DNA of 64,000 nt, from positions 103,171,881 to 103,235,880 of the forward strand of contig JALJCS010000001.1 of NCBI GenBank assembly GCA_023055355.1, read 5' to 3'. Positions within the stretch are counted from its first letter, which is position 1, and every line of letters begins with the position of its first letter. Source of the DNA: Agelaius tricolor (lineage: Eukaryota > Chordata > Aves > Passeriformes > Icteridae). The notes under the pieces were generated by a model that was given only the letters and a program-made list of their open reading frames with translations, ran no database searches and was not told the DNA's origin. The position numbers and the translations under genes are program-made. This document shows, piece by piece, positions 38,850 through 51,042 of the stretch.

Positions 38850-41800
38850 AAATGTTCATAATGCAATAAAAAATGTCTTAAATATCATGGAGATTGTTTG
38901 TTATAGAGATATAATTGGATCTAATCTAGTGAAAATTACATTTATATTCTAGTGGAAACAAAATTTAGCTTTGTGATGGAAGTATTCAAATCACATTTGG
39001 GACTGTTTTCCAGTAATAACATGCCTGTTTGTGGGTGAAAATAGATTCTTGAAAATTGTTTGTACATCAAAGAAAGAGTGAGAATTTATGGTTTTATATA
39101 CCAGTATCTATGTATATGTATACCAATATGTTTATTTTTATATATACACATAGCAAATAAAATCAAGTTATTAAAGCTACAAATGCAGGAGGAATGGTGG
39201 GACTGAATATGTTACCAGACCATGATAATTTTCATGCAAAACTACACAAAATAAAACCAAAAAATTTAATCAATTTCTAATCTTAACCATGAACACAGAG
39301 TCAGAAACTAATGTTACATTATAAACTGAAAACTTATTTCAGTTTCCAGACACATGAGCAGTTGTTTTGTAATATCAATGATTTCTTTTTTAGAATGAGC
39401 ATAATTTCTGCAAGTAATGGCAAGTAATGGCCAAAGTTAAGGCAATGAGATATATTTAGGATATTTATTGTTTTCTATACTGACAACAGTAAGATCAACT
39501 GAAACCTCTGGTGAACTTAAAACAAAGGTTTCAGCACTTCAAATGGTTCATGATGTTTTTGTTCTTGGAGATTTATTTGACTATATTATGTCTGGCACTA
39601 GCTGGTGAGCAACTAACAACATAACACAGTGGTGACTGCATGATGCTGTCTCTGCTCTCACTGTGAGCTGGGCAAAGATTCCTGTTTCATATATCCTTAA
39701 CAATTCCTTCTAGTGGTGGAAAAAAATCTGAACTTGTCACATACTGGCAACAACAAAAGCAGTATTCATCCAGGAATGTTTCTGTCTTGTTAGTTTTGGA
39801 AAGTGATCTGTGAAGCTGGATGTGTAAAGCACACGTCTCGGTCACTGTGTGAGTTTATCTCATCGAGGCCTCCCAGAGCCACCTCAGCACCCAAGTGTCA
39901 CTGGCCTTAGCTGCAGATACCAGTTAAGGATTTTGGTGTGTGATATTGCAATCTCCTTTACACCTTGTCATTTCTATCTTTCACACATTTTGCTTGTTTC
40001 ATAGCTCAGTAAAATTCCAGCTTCCCAGGCAACTGCCAGCTGCAGCTGCAATGTGGCTGGCACCTTCTCTCTGATCCCACTGCAGGCAGTGAAAAGTTTC
40101 TCACTGATTTCATCAAGAACTGGACTAAGAGTTCTGTGCGGAAAAAGCTCCTTCAAGACCGCAGTCTGTAATACTCCAAGTAAATTCCTCTGCCATACTC
40201 TTGGCCAGATAACAAGCTTAAAATCAAATTCCTGCTTGCCAAACCCAAACAGCTGAACACAGGCCATTTCTGATCCACCTGCAAAACTCAGCAAAAGTCA
40301 GTAAAATTGCATTAGTAGAGGAGAACTAACAGATGTGTTGTTTTTTCATTTTGCTTTTCTTTGGGGTTGGCTGCAAGTCTTTGCCTATTTAATCAATATT
40401 ACTATAGTTTATTTGATGATATCCAGAGGAAAAGGTTGGTTTATTCAGGATTCTCAGGTGAGCCTTTTTCTACACGAGGCAGAAAATACATTTATATAAA
40501 CACATATACAATACATACAAATGGCAGTTCTTCCATTTGCAAAGAAAGTATTGGAAATTCTCATTCTGAAATTTACTCTTTTTGCTCATGTGGGTATAGT
40601 CTCATCTAACTCTAAAGCAGCTGCAAGCTTACCCATGTCACGTGGAGTTTATCTATAGCCAGGAGAAAGAAAAGCAATGAATCTGATTCTAAAACAAGCA
40701 AATCAGGTAAAAGGAATGACTCACTTTCTAATGAACCTTGTCTCTCTGCATTAATTATAGTATCTAAATAATTAATTTAGGTTAAACATATATATATTCT
40801 CTATCCCACTACTAATTTTTTCTTCAAAAGTTAAATAAGATGTATTTTAAAGACAGATTTTAATCAATCTGAATACATAAATTTATGTATATGACTAAAA
40901 CATACATAACATGAAATACATAATACAAAACCACATATATAGATGTGTAAATTCACATAAATTCACACATGCATAAATTTATGCACATATTACTACCACA
41001 ACTCTTGCCTTCATATACATGTGATCAGGTTCCTTAGATGTCTTTCTGAAGGCAGTCATTCTGTTCCCTTAAATATCACTACATAACCTAGTCACATCTC
41101 CCTGTGGTCTCTAAGGTATTTAATTAAGGAAATTACATCAATAATTAAAAAATAGTGTGGCCAATTTGAAGCTGTTTCTTTTTTATTTGATCACCCTTAA
41201 AAAAAAAACAAACAAAACAACCCAAATCACCACATTTAACACATTTGTTTGCCTGTCACTGTGTTGTCTTAAAAAATAAAACTGTAGAAAGATTTCCTTT
41301 CAAATATCCATTATTCAGTACAAAAAATAATTAGTTGCTTCTTTTAATAGTGATTTTAATAGCTAAAATGTCATTTTGATGGCACCTGTGTTTTAAAACA
41401 GCCATAATAAGGTTTTAAAATTCATCTTTTGTTGGAAAAATTCTCATGAGAGTGGAAGAAACAGCTTATTATTAGGAAGATAGAGAGGGACAGTAAATGC
41501 ACTGTAAGATTGGAGTTGTCTTTATTTTCAAATTGATGTTAATTTTGCACCAGAGAAATATGATTCAATTCAAAATTATTTTATTCAGTTATGTATTTGA
41601 GTTAGATTTGAATCTGACAAACCAAAGAGGTGATGAGACACTACAGTTATAATCTCCTATAAATGTATTTAGATTCAAAGTCTTGTATCCTTTTTGGCTT
41701 GCATTTCTCCTCCAGATAAATGCTAACCTTTTAAGAGATTGTTATCATTATCAGTAATTGTTAACAATAATGTTGTTAATACTAATTAGCAAAAATGCTG

Positions 41801-41880
41801 CTACACACAGAGAAAAAATAGGCATAGCTAAAAATACAGAGGAGGGGCTTGTTAGGAAACTGATCAAACAAGCTTAATTA
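38850..41880. other. AT-rich stretch; one exon-like segment
   Basis: Featureless except for an exon-like segment on the minus strand at 40,064-40,278 (listed separately) and a run of ACATA/TAAATTTATG motifs at about 40,870-40,990, including the palindrome cataaatttatg. No repeat family was recognised. Confidence 0.55.
40064..40278 (-). CDS. Candidate internal coding exon, gene not recognised
   Basis: Minus strand: a branch-like 'ttactgac' is followed by 'ttttgctgagttttgcag', then 215 bases (2 + 71 codons) without a stop, ending at AAG|GTGCCA, a moderate donor. The peptide starts GSEMACVQLFGFGKQ and includes WPRVWQRNLLGVLQTAVLKE, followed by a helix-like stretch (SPVLDEISEKLFTAC). It reads as a mixed-composition globular protein and is not low complexity. 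The frame stays open about 35 codons past the donor, which is neutral evidence. I cannot name the family. Open frames of about 100 codons are expected several times by chance in 64 kb of AT-rich sequence, so the splice context is the main support. Confidence 0.22.
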
Positions 41881-42325
41881 TGACCCCCAGATAAAGGGAC
41901 TGCCATTAAACCATTAAATTATCACAGATAAAACAGACGCTCAGGCACTGTCTGATGATAAATCACAGCTATAAACAGCAAGGAAATCAGAGCTTGAACT
42001 GCTAATCCTTCTGAGGTTTGTGATGAGCACCAGTTCCCCTACTGTTTTGCATCTATTTGTATTGCACTTCGAACCCCCAAATGGCCTCTGCTTATCTGCA
42101 GCTCTAGATAATTTATGTCTACTGGTGTGTCACCTCACAGCAGAGGCTGTTATCAGAAAAGAGGAGTTTAGGAAATCTGATCCCTTGAAATGCTAATCCT
42201 CTGGAGATTACTGAACATAAACGAGTTTTCTGCCATGATTTACTTTTGTTTATTAGTAGCAGAGATTAGCACTTGTGGCTTGCCATTTTAGACAACTGCT
42301 TAGTTTGGGAATAAAGTTATCACTT
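41881..42325. promoter_or_regulatory. Candidate conserved non-coding element or enhancer
   Basis: The texture differs from neighbouring AT-rich DNA: mixed composition, with repeated transcription-factor-like words. GCTAATC occurs at 42,001 and 42,193 and in reverse (GATTAGC) near 42,264; TAATCC is the usual site of K50 homeodomains (OTX/PITX class). Eight GATA/TATC words occur, including CAGATAAA twice (about 41,888 and 41,926) and CTTATCTG near 42,091. The GATA count is only slightly above chance. Three copies of the 7-mer in under 300 bases are less expected. There is no open frame of interest. Enhancer activity is inference. Confidence 0.3.
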
Positions 42326-42470
42326 AATGTGCAAGATTTTCACATATGAAGTTGTCCTGAGTATAGCATTCAAAGAAGAGATAGTAATTTTTCTTTATAT
42401 GTTGTCTCTTAAAAAGATTTGTAAATGTTTTTTAGCACATGAAAGGCTGATCTTAAATTCCTCGTTCCTT

Positions 42471-42606
42471 AGACCCTAATCCAGAAAAGCACCTACCTAC
42501 AATTCTGTGCAATTTTAATCATGTGGGTCATCATATAGTAACTTTGATGGGATATTATTGTCCTTATATTCTAGCTGTACTTAAGCACTTTGCTGGATCA
42601 CATCCC
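42471..42606. mobile_element. Ancient palindromic MITE-like relic
   Basis: The left end is 'agaccctaatccagaaaagcacctac' (compare the common 'ccctgatccagcaaagcactta'). The right end, 'cttaagcactttgctggatcac', is its reverse complement in outline. The interior has 'ttttaatcatgtgggtcatc' and 'gatggga', as in a known palindromic family abundant in turtles, crocodilians and birds. Diverged, with no coding capacity. Confidence 0.6.
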
Positions 42607-42981
42607 AGCAATGAGATTCTCTCTGGTTTCATTCAGCTATGAAGGCTACACTCCATGCTGAAATGGTTAATGATGAGAAAGGATATGGGAGTAGGAATTT
42701 TATTTAAATGGTTTTTTCCCTATCTTAATGCTGTTGAACTGCTAAGAAATCTTATCTTTCAGCATTTGATGGGGTTATTTGGTTGGTAGCTAAATGCCAC
42801 GGGTTTTAGTTCTACAGACTATTCCTGTATGAATAACTCCCAAAACCATCAGATCCAAACATGCCTATTAATGTAGTATAATGAAAGCTTGAACTGCAGG
42901 CATATAATGCTGCTGAAAATACGTGGGCTAAACACATAGCTGCTAAGAGTTCTCAATTTCCTTTTTTGTTGCTGCACTCAG

Positions 42982-43151
42982 GTTCCGTAGTCATAGTGGA
43001 TGAGATCACACCAAGTGACATGACTGATTACCAATTAGCCAAGCACACTGATGGTAGCTGTTGGTGGCAGCTACTGAGATACAGTACTATGTGTCAAAGA
43101 GATAAGGAGATGCAGGAAATTAAGTTGACCTTGAGATTTCATTACATTTAA
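42982..43151 (+). CDS. Candidate terminal or internal coding exon, gene not recognised
   Basis: A good acceptor-like site (tttccttttttgttgctgcactcag, AG at 42,980-42,981) opens a frame that runs to TAA at 43,149-43,151. The first codons give SVVIVDEITPSDMTDYQLAK, balanced in composition, with CpG in the early codons. A possible donor lies at about 43,052 (gatg|gtagct), which would make a short internal exon; otherwise the stop makes it a terminal exon. No family was recognised. The upstream pyrimidine tract is the strongest point, and the short length is the weakest. Confidence 0.22.
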
Positions 43152-43154
43152 CGT

Positions 43155-44560
43155 CACCTAATGGCACTTGATATTTTTAAATCCTGGTTACATTCACCTC
43201 ATCAACTCCATTCCATCTGGTAATTATTAAAAAAAAAAAAAGTTTCAGAACTTGTGCATTGTTTATTTCCAAGGGAATACTTCACTATAAAAGGCATATG
43301 AGAGCAGTCTGGAGGGAAGGAAGTGGTGAAACTAGTCCCTGCTATTTTTGAGGGTGACAGAGGGACAATTTCATTACTTTAAAGCACACATTTTATAATT
43401 TTGAGGTTATTTCTTAGGTCCCTTGTGGGAATGCTGTTAGTCATTAGTTCTGCTAACCTTCTTCAAAAGCATGGAAGTGAAGAGGTGGAAAATAGTGCCA
43501 TCACCAAAAATAAAAGCAAAGAATGGACACAAAAAGGCAAGTAAGAATGCACATTACATCTCTGAGTGTTTGTTTTTGTTGGATTTCACATAATTACATC
43601 TTTATACACAGGAAGGTTTCTGTGAAATTTTGATTCAGATATTGCACAAAGGCAAAGGTTTGCCTAAATTATTTTATTCTCAACATATCTCTAGTTTCTG
43701 AGAAAAGAAACAAAGATAAGACCTTTTGACAGGCTTCTCTACATCTATTTGTGAATGTGTGTTTGAATATCTGTGTGCACTCATGGGTAGATAGATAATA
43801 ATTCTGGTAAATTTAGAGACAGAGCTTTTAAGCTTTCACCCAAGAATTTTGCCTAGTTATACAGAATAAATTATGGACAGCTCTGGTGATAATTAAATTG
43901 TGATTACAAAAATATCCAAATCTTTCATTTTTATTCACCATCAAAATGAATGTACCGTTTTCATGCCTGTACAGATAAAATAGAATTCTGAATGGACAAA
44001 TGTGACAATTTCTACATTTTTATTTGGCTGAGATGAATAATATTAATATGTTCATCTAGCTTTGAACTTAATTTGAATCATGTAGAAAAGCCTGCACTTA
44101 TTGAGTGAGCCTTGCCTACTTTTTCTATAAGATAGAAGCAAAAGCTATAAGTTGTGTTTTCAACATACATTAGAAAACATTAAAATATGAAGTTTTCAGA
44201 AAGAACGTGCTCCATATATTTTTACTAATTAATTGGCAAATTCTCAACAATATAAATAATAAGAAATTTATAATAAGAAAACTGTATATCTTGAACTGCC
44301 CAAAGAAATTTCTGTTGACTCTAGCAACCAAGACCTACTATAGTAATGTTTGAAATATTCCTGTCCAAATTGGTATTAATTATGGTTGACAACAATGCAT
44401 TTTCTAAGTTTCCCTTAGCTGAAATATTTAATGATGCATATAACCAACTCCTTGTATTTATTAGAAAAACCTGCCACCAAACTGACCATCTCGATTTGTT
44501 TTCCTTGATACTTCAGCTTTGATTAGAATGGCTGTCCACTGGTTAGAAGTTCATTTGTAA
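43155..44560. other. AT-rich stretch without a recognisable gene
   Basis: Short frames, an A12 run at about 43,230-43,241 and no recognised repeat. Ends at the start of a CR1 copy. Confidence 0.65.
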
Positions 44561-44564
44561 TATT

Positions 44565-47281
44565 AACGTTGAGAGACTTCCCTGGCTATTCATCTACACC
44601 AATGCATGCAGCAATGAGCAACAAGCAGGAGCTGGAAGCCATGGTGCAGCAGGAAAACTATGACATAATTGCTATCACAGAAATCTGGCGGGAAGACCCA
44701 CGCAGCTGGAGTGCTGCAATGGATGGTAAAAAAAACCCCAAAACCTTCAGAAGGGGTAGGCAAGGATGGGAACATTTTGATTGCCTAGAATTTAATGATG
44801 GTGATGTTAGGGTTGAGCCTTTACAAGTGAGGATTGGAAAAAAGGCCAACAAGGAATATGTCATAGGAATCTCTTAGAAACTACCCAGCTAGGATGGAGA
44901 GGTGGATGAAATAATTTGCAAGCAGAGGTCTGTAAGAGAAGTCTCACATGGCTTTTGTTCTCATGAGGGACTTCAATTTACCAGATATCTGCTGGAAATA
45001 TCTGAAAATTACAAGAGAGAAAATGGTCCAGAAGTTTACTGGAATGTGTGGAAGATATTTTCCTGACACAATATCTGAATGACCCAAAAAGGGTCCTGTT
45101 GGACCTGTTTTTTGAGAACAGAGAAGGACTTTCGGGTGATATGATGGTCAGAAGGCATCTTGGGCACAGTCATCATGAAATAATAGAGTTTTCAATCCTT
45201 GGAGAAGTAAAGAGTGAGATCAGCAGAGCTTGGCCTTCTGGAGGGCAGACTTTGGCCTTCTTAGGAGCCTGGCTGACAAAGTCCCTTGGGAGGCAGTCCT
45301 GAAGGAGAAAGAAATCCAGGAAAGCTGGATGTGCTTCAAGAGGGAAATCTGCTGCCACCTGCCATAAGTTTTGGAGGTTAGGAAGACCACCCTGGCTTAA
45401 CAGAGAGGAGTCTGGGAAGAAAGAGAGTTTATAACCTTCAGAAGAAGGGCAGACCATTCAGGAAGACTACAAGGATGTCATGAGATTATCCAGAAGGAAA
45501 ACTTGAAGGGCTGAAGCCCAACTAGAACTTAATCTGGCTAGTGTCATAAAAGATAATATAAAATGTTTCTATAAATGCATCAGCAACAAAAAGGAGGCTG
45601 TAGAGAATTTCCATCCTTTAAAGGATGCAAGGAGAAATATAGTAACAAAGGATGAGGAAAAGTTAGAAGTAGTGCCTCAGTCTTTAATAATAAGAGTAAT
45701 TTTTAAGGCACTGGGGGGTAACTAGTCCTCTGAGCTGAAAAAAAGGGATGGGGAGCAGAACGAAGTCGCCATAATACATGGGGAAATTTTCAGTGTCCTG
45801 CTACATCACTTGGTGAACACAAGGGTTACAAGGCCTTCATGGGATTCACCTGAGGGTACAGAGGAGATACTAGAAGAGTTCACTAAGCCATTGTCCATCA
45901 TTTTTCAATACTCCTGGCTTGGCAGGTGAGTCCCAAATGACTGCAGATTAACAAATGGGACACCCATCTACAAGAAGGGCTGACCTCAGCACTGGGGAAG
46001 GTCTTGGAGCAGATCAACTTGAGTGAGATCACGTGTCACATGCAAGACAACCATGTGTATCAGGCCCAGCCCGCAGGGGTTTAGGAAAGGCAGGTCTACC
46101 ATGATTGACCAGCTGATTGCCTTCTATGACAGGGTGACCAGCTAAGTGGCTGAGAAAAAGGCTGTGGATGGTGTCTACTGGGAATTTAGCAAGGCCTTTG
46201 ACACATTTTCCCACAGGATTCTCTTGGGGCAACTGGCTGCTCCTGGTGTGGAAGGTGTTTGCAGTGTAAAACTTGCCTGGATGGCCGGCCCAGAAAGTGG
46301 TGGTGAATGGAGTCAAATTCCATTGGCAGATGGACTAGTGACATTCCCTGGGGCTCAGTGCTGGGGCCAGTTCGTTTAATCTTTATCAATGATCTCCATG
46401 AGGAAATTGAGTGCACCATCAGTCACTTTGAAAATCATGCAAAGTTGGAAAGATTGTTGATCTGATGGAGAGTAGGAAGGTTCTACAGAGGGATCTGGAC
46501 AGAGAGGATCAATTGGGCTAGCCTAGCTGTATGAGGTTCAACAAGGCAAAGTTCTTGGTGCTGCATTTCAGTCACCACAAACCCATGCAGCCCTGCAGGC
46601 TGGGGCAGAGTGTCAGGCAAAGGGCCCAGCAGAAAAGGACAGGAGGGTGTTGGTCAACAGCCAACTGATCATGAGCCAGACGTGTGCCCAGGTGACCAAG
46701 AAGGCCAATGGCATCCTGGCTATTATCAAAAGTAGTATGGCCAGCAGTGATTGTCCCCCTGCCCCTGTCACTTGTGAGGTGACACTTTGAGTACTGTGTC
46801 CAGTTCTGGGTGCCTGACCACAAGTACATTGAAGAGCTGAAGTGGACCCAGATAAGGCAACAAAGCTGGTCAAGAGTTGAGAGAATAATTCTAATGAGGA
46901 GCAGCTGAGGGAGCTGGGGTTGTTTACCTGGGGAAAAGGGGGATCAGGGGGACCTTATTGTTCTCTAAAAATACCTGAAGAAAGGTTGTAGTGACAGGAG
47001 GGTGGTCTCTACTCCTGGGTAACAACTGGTAGAACAAGATGAAATGCCTTCTAGTTGTAACAGAGGAGGTACATTTTGGGTATTGGGAAAAATTTCTTCA
47101 TGAAAAAAGTTCTCAAGCATTTGAAAAGGGAAGTGGTGGAATCATTATCCCTGGAGGCATTAAAAGTTGTGTTGATATGATGCTTAAGGACATAATCTAG
47201 TGTTGGACTCGGTGATACTGGGTTAAGAGTTAGACTCAATCTAACCCTTTTCCAAACTAAATTATTCTTATTCTATGATTC
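44565..47281 (+). mobile_element. CR1 LINE, long copy with decayed EN-RT ORF2
   Basis: About 2.7 kb, the largest element here. The order follows CR1 ORF2. First is the endonuclease start (NKQELEAMVQQENYDIIAIT at about 44,620-44,680, then SWSAAMDG). A GDFN-like segment (FNLPDICW) lies near 44,970-44,995, followed by NREGLSGDMMV...HHEIIEFSIL near 45,120-45,200. Next come KCFYKCISNKK near 45,570-45,600 and the VTKDEEK segment near 45,640. Reverse transcriptase pieces include FSKAFDTFSHRILLGQL at about 46,180-46,235, a VLGPV step near 46,360, INDLHEEIECT near 46,385 and EYCVQFWVPD near 46,790. The 3' UTR ends at 'ttctatgattctttt' at about 47,281. Frameshifts and stops break the ORF throughout and a central segment looks shortened. 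ORF1 and the 5' UTR are missing. Inactive. Confidence 0.95.
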
Positions 47282-48318
47282 TTTTATGTGAAAGTGCAAA
47301 CATATGTGTATGCATTTATAAGAAAGAGAGAACTCAAGCATAATATAAATCAAGGTCCTAAAATGTCAAAGAAAATTCACTAACTAAGGCTTTTCCTTTT
47401 ACTTTTAAAGATGCCTTTTTATATTTCTTTATTTTGTAATAAATTGAGAATTATGGTACTTCAGAGGTTTGGAAATCAGTACTTTCAAAAAAGTTAGAGT
47501 CCCATAAATGGCTTCAAATTGAGATCCCAAATGTTTGAAAACCTTAGGGAAAAGGTATGTTATAGGAAATGTTTTTCCTTAAGAGAATTAGAAGAGGTTT
47601 ATTTTTTTTTTCTGAAGAATCAATCTGTCATTTATCACTTCCTAAATCTGGGTTTTGGAATAGAAAAAAAAGATTGAAACAGGTCTTTCAATAATGTTAG
47701 TGTAGTTTACAGTCAAAACACAACTAAAAATATTTTTCATGAGTAAACCTGCAACCAACAACCAATGAAGTCTTCAATCATGTACTACATAGAAAGAAAA
47801 GAGCTAGAAAGGGCTGGTGACATGGGCTGTGAACAAGGAAGGGGAAATTTTCTAGGAACTGGTGTGGACATAAAGTATCAGAACTGGCACAAAATTATCA
47901 CTTAGATGTTTTTGGACAAGTTTAAAAACACAGGCTTCTACAAGTTCCTTCATGTCTCTAAGTATGTGAGGCCTCGAAAGAGCTTTACTGTTATTTGATG
48001 TCAGTGCATAAAAACACACTTCTGTGCCATTTTGGCATTATCTACAAAAAGCATTGTGCCTGCCCAGTACACACCAGGAAGGACAGGCTGAACTGGGATT
48101 TGTTATGAATTTTTCCTTAATCCCAACTTTCTGTTCACTGTCTTTTATTTTATTGCTACCTGACATCCTTACTCAATTAATAACTATCAATTAAAAAGTA
48201 GAACCCATTAATGTTAATATCAGCAAAACAAAAAAAGCTGAAGCACTGGAGAGACTGTGCCAACAGATAAATCTAACTATCTGAGAAAGAAAATAATTAC
48301 AAATGTGTGAACTAGCCT

Positions 48319-48393
48319 GTATTAATATTGATACATAGATATAGATGACAGAACGTTGTATTAATGTAGATGCATAGATATAGATGGCAGAGA
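48319..48393. repeat. Two-copy tandem repeat, period 39
   Basis: GTATTAAT...GATRCATAGATATAGATGRCAGA occurs at 48,319 and 48,358 with a few substitutions. Confidence 0.85.
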
Positions 48394-48707
48394 TAAAGAT
48401 AGCAGTCATTCAGAGCTTGTTCTTTTTTAAAAAAATCACAGGGCAGATTGATTTGATAGTTTGCAGAGTCTTAATTTTTGGCTTATTAATTCTCAAAGTT
48501 CTACTCTTTCAGACAAGGATTTACAGGCACCTAACATGTAATGGAACAGATGGAAATTTGTCATCCCAAACCTCCTCTGGTAGCTGGTTCACTTTTGTCA
48601 CTGGCCAGATTAGTAAAGCTATATATTTTGATAGAATTACTTTTATAACTACAGAAAAACAAGCACAGTACCTAATGTGGTGTTTGGAGTTTTTTGTTTG
48701 ATTTTTT

Positions 48708-48731
48708 GTTGTTGTTGTTGTTGTTGTTGTT
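48708..48731. repeat. (GTT)8 microsatellite
   Basis: Eight perfect GTT copies, followed by a T/G-rich stretch. Confidence 0.93.
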
Positions 48732-48790
48732 TGGTTTGGGTTTTTTTGTAGTTTTCTTAATATTGGCAAGTGGAGATATTTCTAAAATAT

Positions 48791-48812
48791 TAAATAAATA
48801 AATAAATAAATA
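48791..48812. repeat. (TAAA)5 microsatellite
   Basis: Five perfect TAAA copies, followed by TA. Confidence 0.9.
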
Positions 48813-50320
48813 TGCTCTCAGTTTTTATCTCAAATATTCAGCATGCAACTCAGCTTGAGAAACACTAAATGTCAGTCATGGTTCACTTATGTTGCTCACT
48901 CCTTTCCCCCACTATCTAAGATTTTTGGTATGTTATGAATACTTATAACTCATGGGGTCTACTCACCTGTCTACATTTACATACTGTCAGTATTCACATG
49001 GTAACATGGGTCATGGCACAACACTTGTGTAGACCAAGCACAGGCTTTGGAGGATTGCAAGAATGCCATTTGAGCGAAGGTTATATACGGGTTATATAAA
49101 GCGAGTCCTTTCTCACAAGCAAGTTTAACAGGTCTGCAAAGCTGGGATTCAAATTCTTGTCACTGCTTTCACTGGTGTTGTAACTTAGACCCCAGCTTAG
49201 ACTTGCACTTAAACAGAAGTAGCTAAATACAGCTTTGAGTGCTCATGCTGACAGGGCAGTTCCCTAAAGTCTACTCACTTGTTGCCTAACCCTGAAAGTT
49301 CAACATCCACTGTGCTAGAGGAAAAGAAGGATTGTGACCTCAGCATTGTGGTTTGGTTCTAGAGCTCACTGCAGGAAATAATGTGATCAACAACAGCTGC
49401 TGTGGGAGAGATGCTGAACGTCTTACCTCACAGCACCTTACCATGAGCAAGGCAGTATTGAAAAATATATCAATATCAGTACACCACTCTCTGGTTTAAT
49501 TTAGCCCATCTGGATGTTTCTTCTGTTCACTCAGAGTGCTCCCTGCTCAATGTTAAAGAGTTGGTGGAGGTTGTTGCTTAACACCCAGGTTTTCTCTTTT
49601 AGTATAGAGGGATGTAACAATCTGGGCTTACAGCTTTTGCAAGGAGAAAGGAGATCTAAGAGGCTAAAGGCATTCCTAGATGCAGTTTATGGATCTAGCC
49701 CTTAGCAATTTTTCACTCTGAAGGTTGTATAACCACTCTGTCAGAACCAGGAGGCAATAAGAAGGTCTAAAATCTACTTTTAAGGTTTCCAGTTAATAAA
49801 ACACAAATGACAATAGTTTGAAGTCCTCCCTCCCCCAACCTTAAAAACATAGAAGTGAATTATAGCAATTGGGTACTTAAGTGTTTGCAAAGATTCCTGG
49901 ACTGAAGCATGAAATAAAACAAAGGATTTAAGCAAAAGTACTTTTATTAGTAGTAAAGGGAAATGTGATATCTAAGAACTGTCAGATGAGAAAGTTTGAT
50001 ACAAAATGCTTCTTGTAAGTTAAATCAGTAAGGAACTGCCTGGAAAGAACTGCAAAATGATTTCACAATTTTCAATGCCCTTGGCCATGAAGGAGTGATG
50101 AAATCTGATAAAACAGAAAGAATTGAACAAGGGGTAAATAAGTCTAACTCTACACACACAGGCAGGAACTACGAATTAACTATTGCTTGAGAAGAAAAAA
50201 ATAAGGAATTAACATCAGACATCTCTCTGGAAACATCAAGTCAAGCACCCAGTATCAAGTAAAAATGTGAAACAGGATATTTGGATGATTAAGAAAGAAA
50301 CTGTAAACAAAATAGAAAAC

Positions 50321-50342
50321 ATATATATATATATATATATAT
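50321..50342. repeat. (AT)11 microsatellite
   Basis: Eleven perfect AT copies, directly adjoining a short tandem duplication. Confidence 0.95.
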
Positions 50343-50392
50343 CACAGTATAAATACATTGTATAGCTATATCACTGTATAAATACATCATAC
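50341..50392. repeat. Two-copy imperfect tandem repeat, period 29
   Basis: ATCACWGTATAAATACAT occurs at 50,341 and 50,370. Probably slippage next to the AT tract. Confidence 0.8.
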
Positions 50393-51039
50393 ACTCTTAT
50401 TTTGAATAATTCATGCAGCCCTGGTCATTCTACTTCAGGAGAAAGAAGGGCACGACAGAGAGAGAAGATTGACAGAAGAAAGAAGTAAATTCACAGAATA
50501 TAGGACAAATTCAGACTACTCATCATAGTGCACTGCCCTGATTTGGGAAGTATTTGAACTGTACATATTTGATATAGAGCCCTGAAGATGTCTGGAAGCG
50601 AACAGCTGAAGGTTTCCCTGATCTGCAGGGATCAGTGGAGGCCTTATAACAAGACTGTACCCCCACCAAGGCACACAGCCAGGTACACAGGGCTGCGTGG
50701 GCTCGTGGCTTGAGTCAGTGCAGCTATTCCTACTTTATGCACAACCAAGTGTCTTCTTGAAAGAGCTGACAGACAATATCAGGGAAGGATTGTGAGGAGA
50801 AGTATAGGCAAGGTTAGAAATTAATATATAGGCAAAATAACCATGCTGTCCTTCAGTCTCAGGATACATTATAGTAGTTTGTTATTTTTTTTTTAATCTT
50901 TTTCCTGTAACACCTTGTGGCTACTGAGGTAGCTGGTATTAAATCCCTTCCCAAATCATGCATCCAGTTCAGTGTCTGAACCCAGAAGGTAGGTCAAACT
51001 GCATTCCCCAGAGGTTATGTCACATTTCCCAGTGGAATT

Positions 51040-51042
<3 letters not shown>
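50393..51042. other. Mixed-composition stretch, no confirmed gene
   Basis: Around 50,580-50,720 the sequence is richer in G+C with a few CpGs. A possible small exon at about 50,628-50,682 (ctgatctgcag| ... |gtacac) is noted under findings. Nothing else is recognisable. Confidence 0.5.

Larger units (their letters stand above)
47285..50320. other. AT-rich stretch with small repeats
   Basis: Contains the 39-base-period repeat at 48,319-48,393, a GTT run and a TAAA run, each listed separately. A weak MIR-like word ('agctgggattcaaattc') near 49,138 is too short to call. No gene was recognised. Confidence 0.6.

Noticed and set aside
48191..48409. Minus-strand frame with repeated Tyr/Ile segments
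   Set aside because: Reflects the 39-base tandem repeat.
49130..49165. MIR-like word 'agctgggattcaaattc'
   Set aside because: Only one short landmark and no flanking MIR order.
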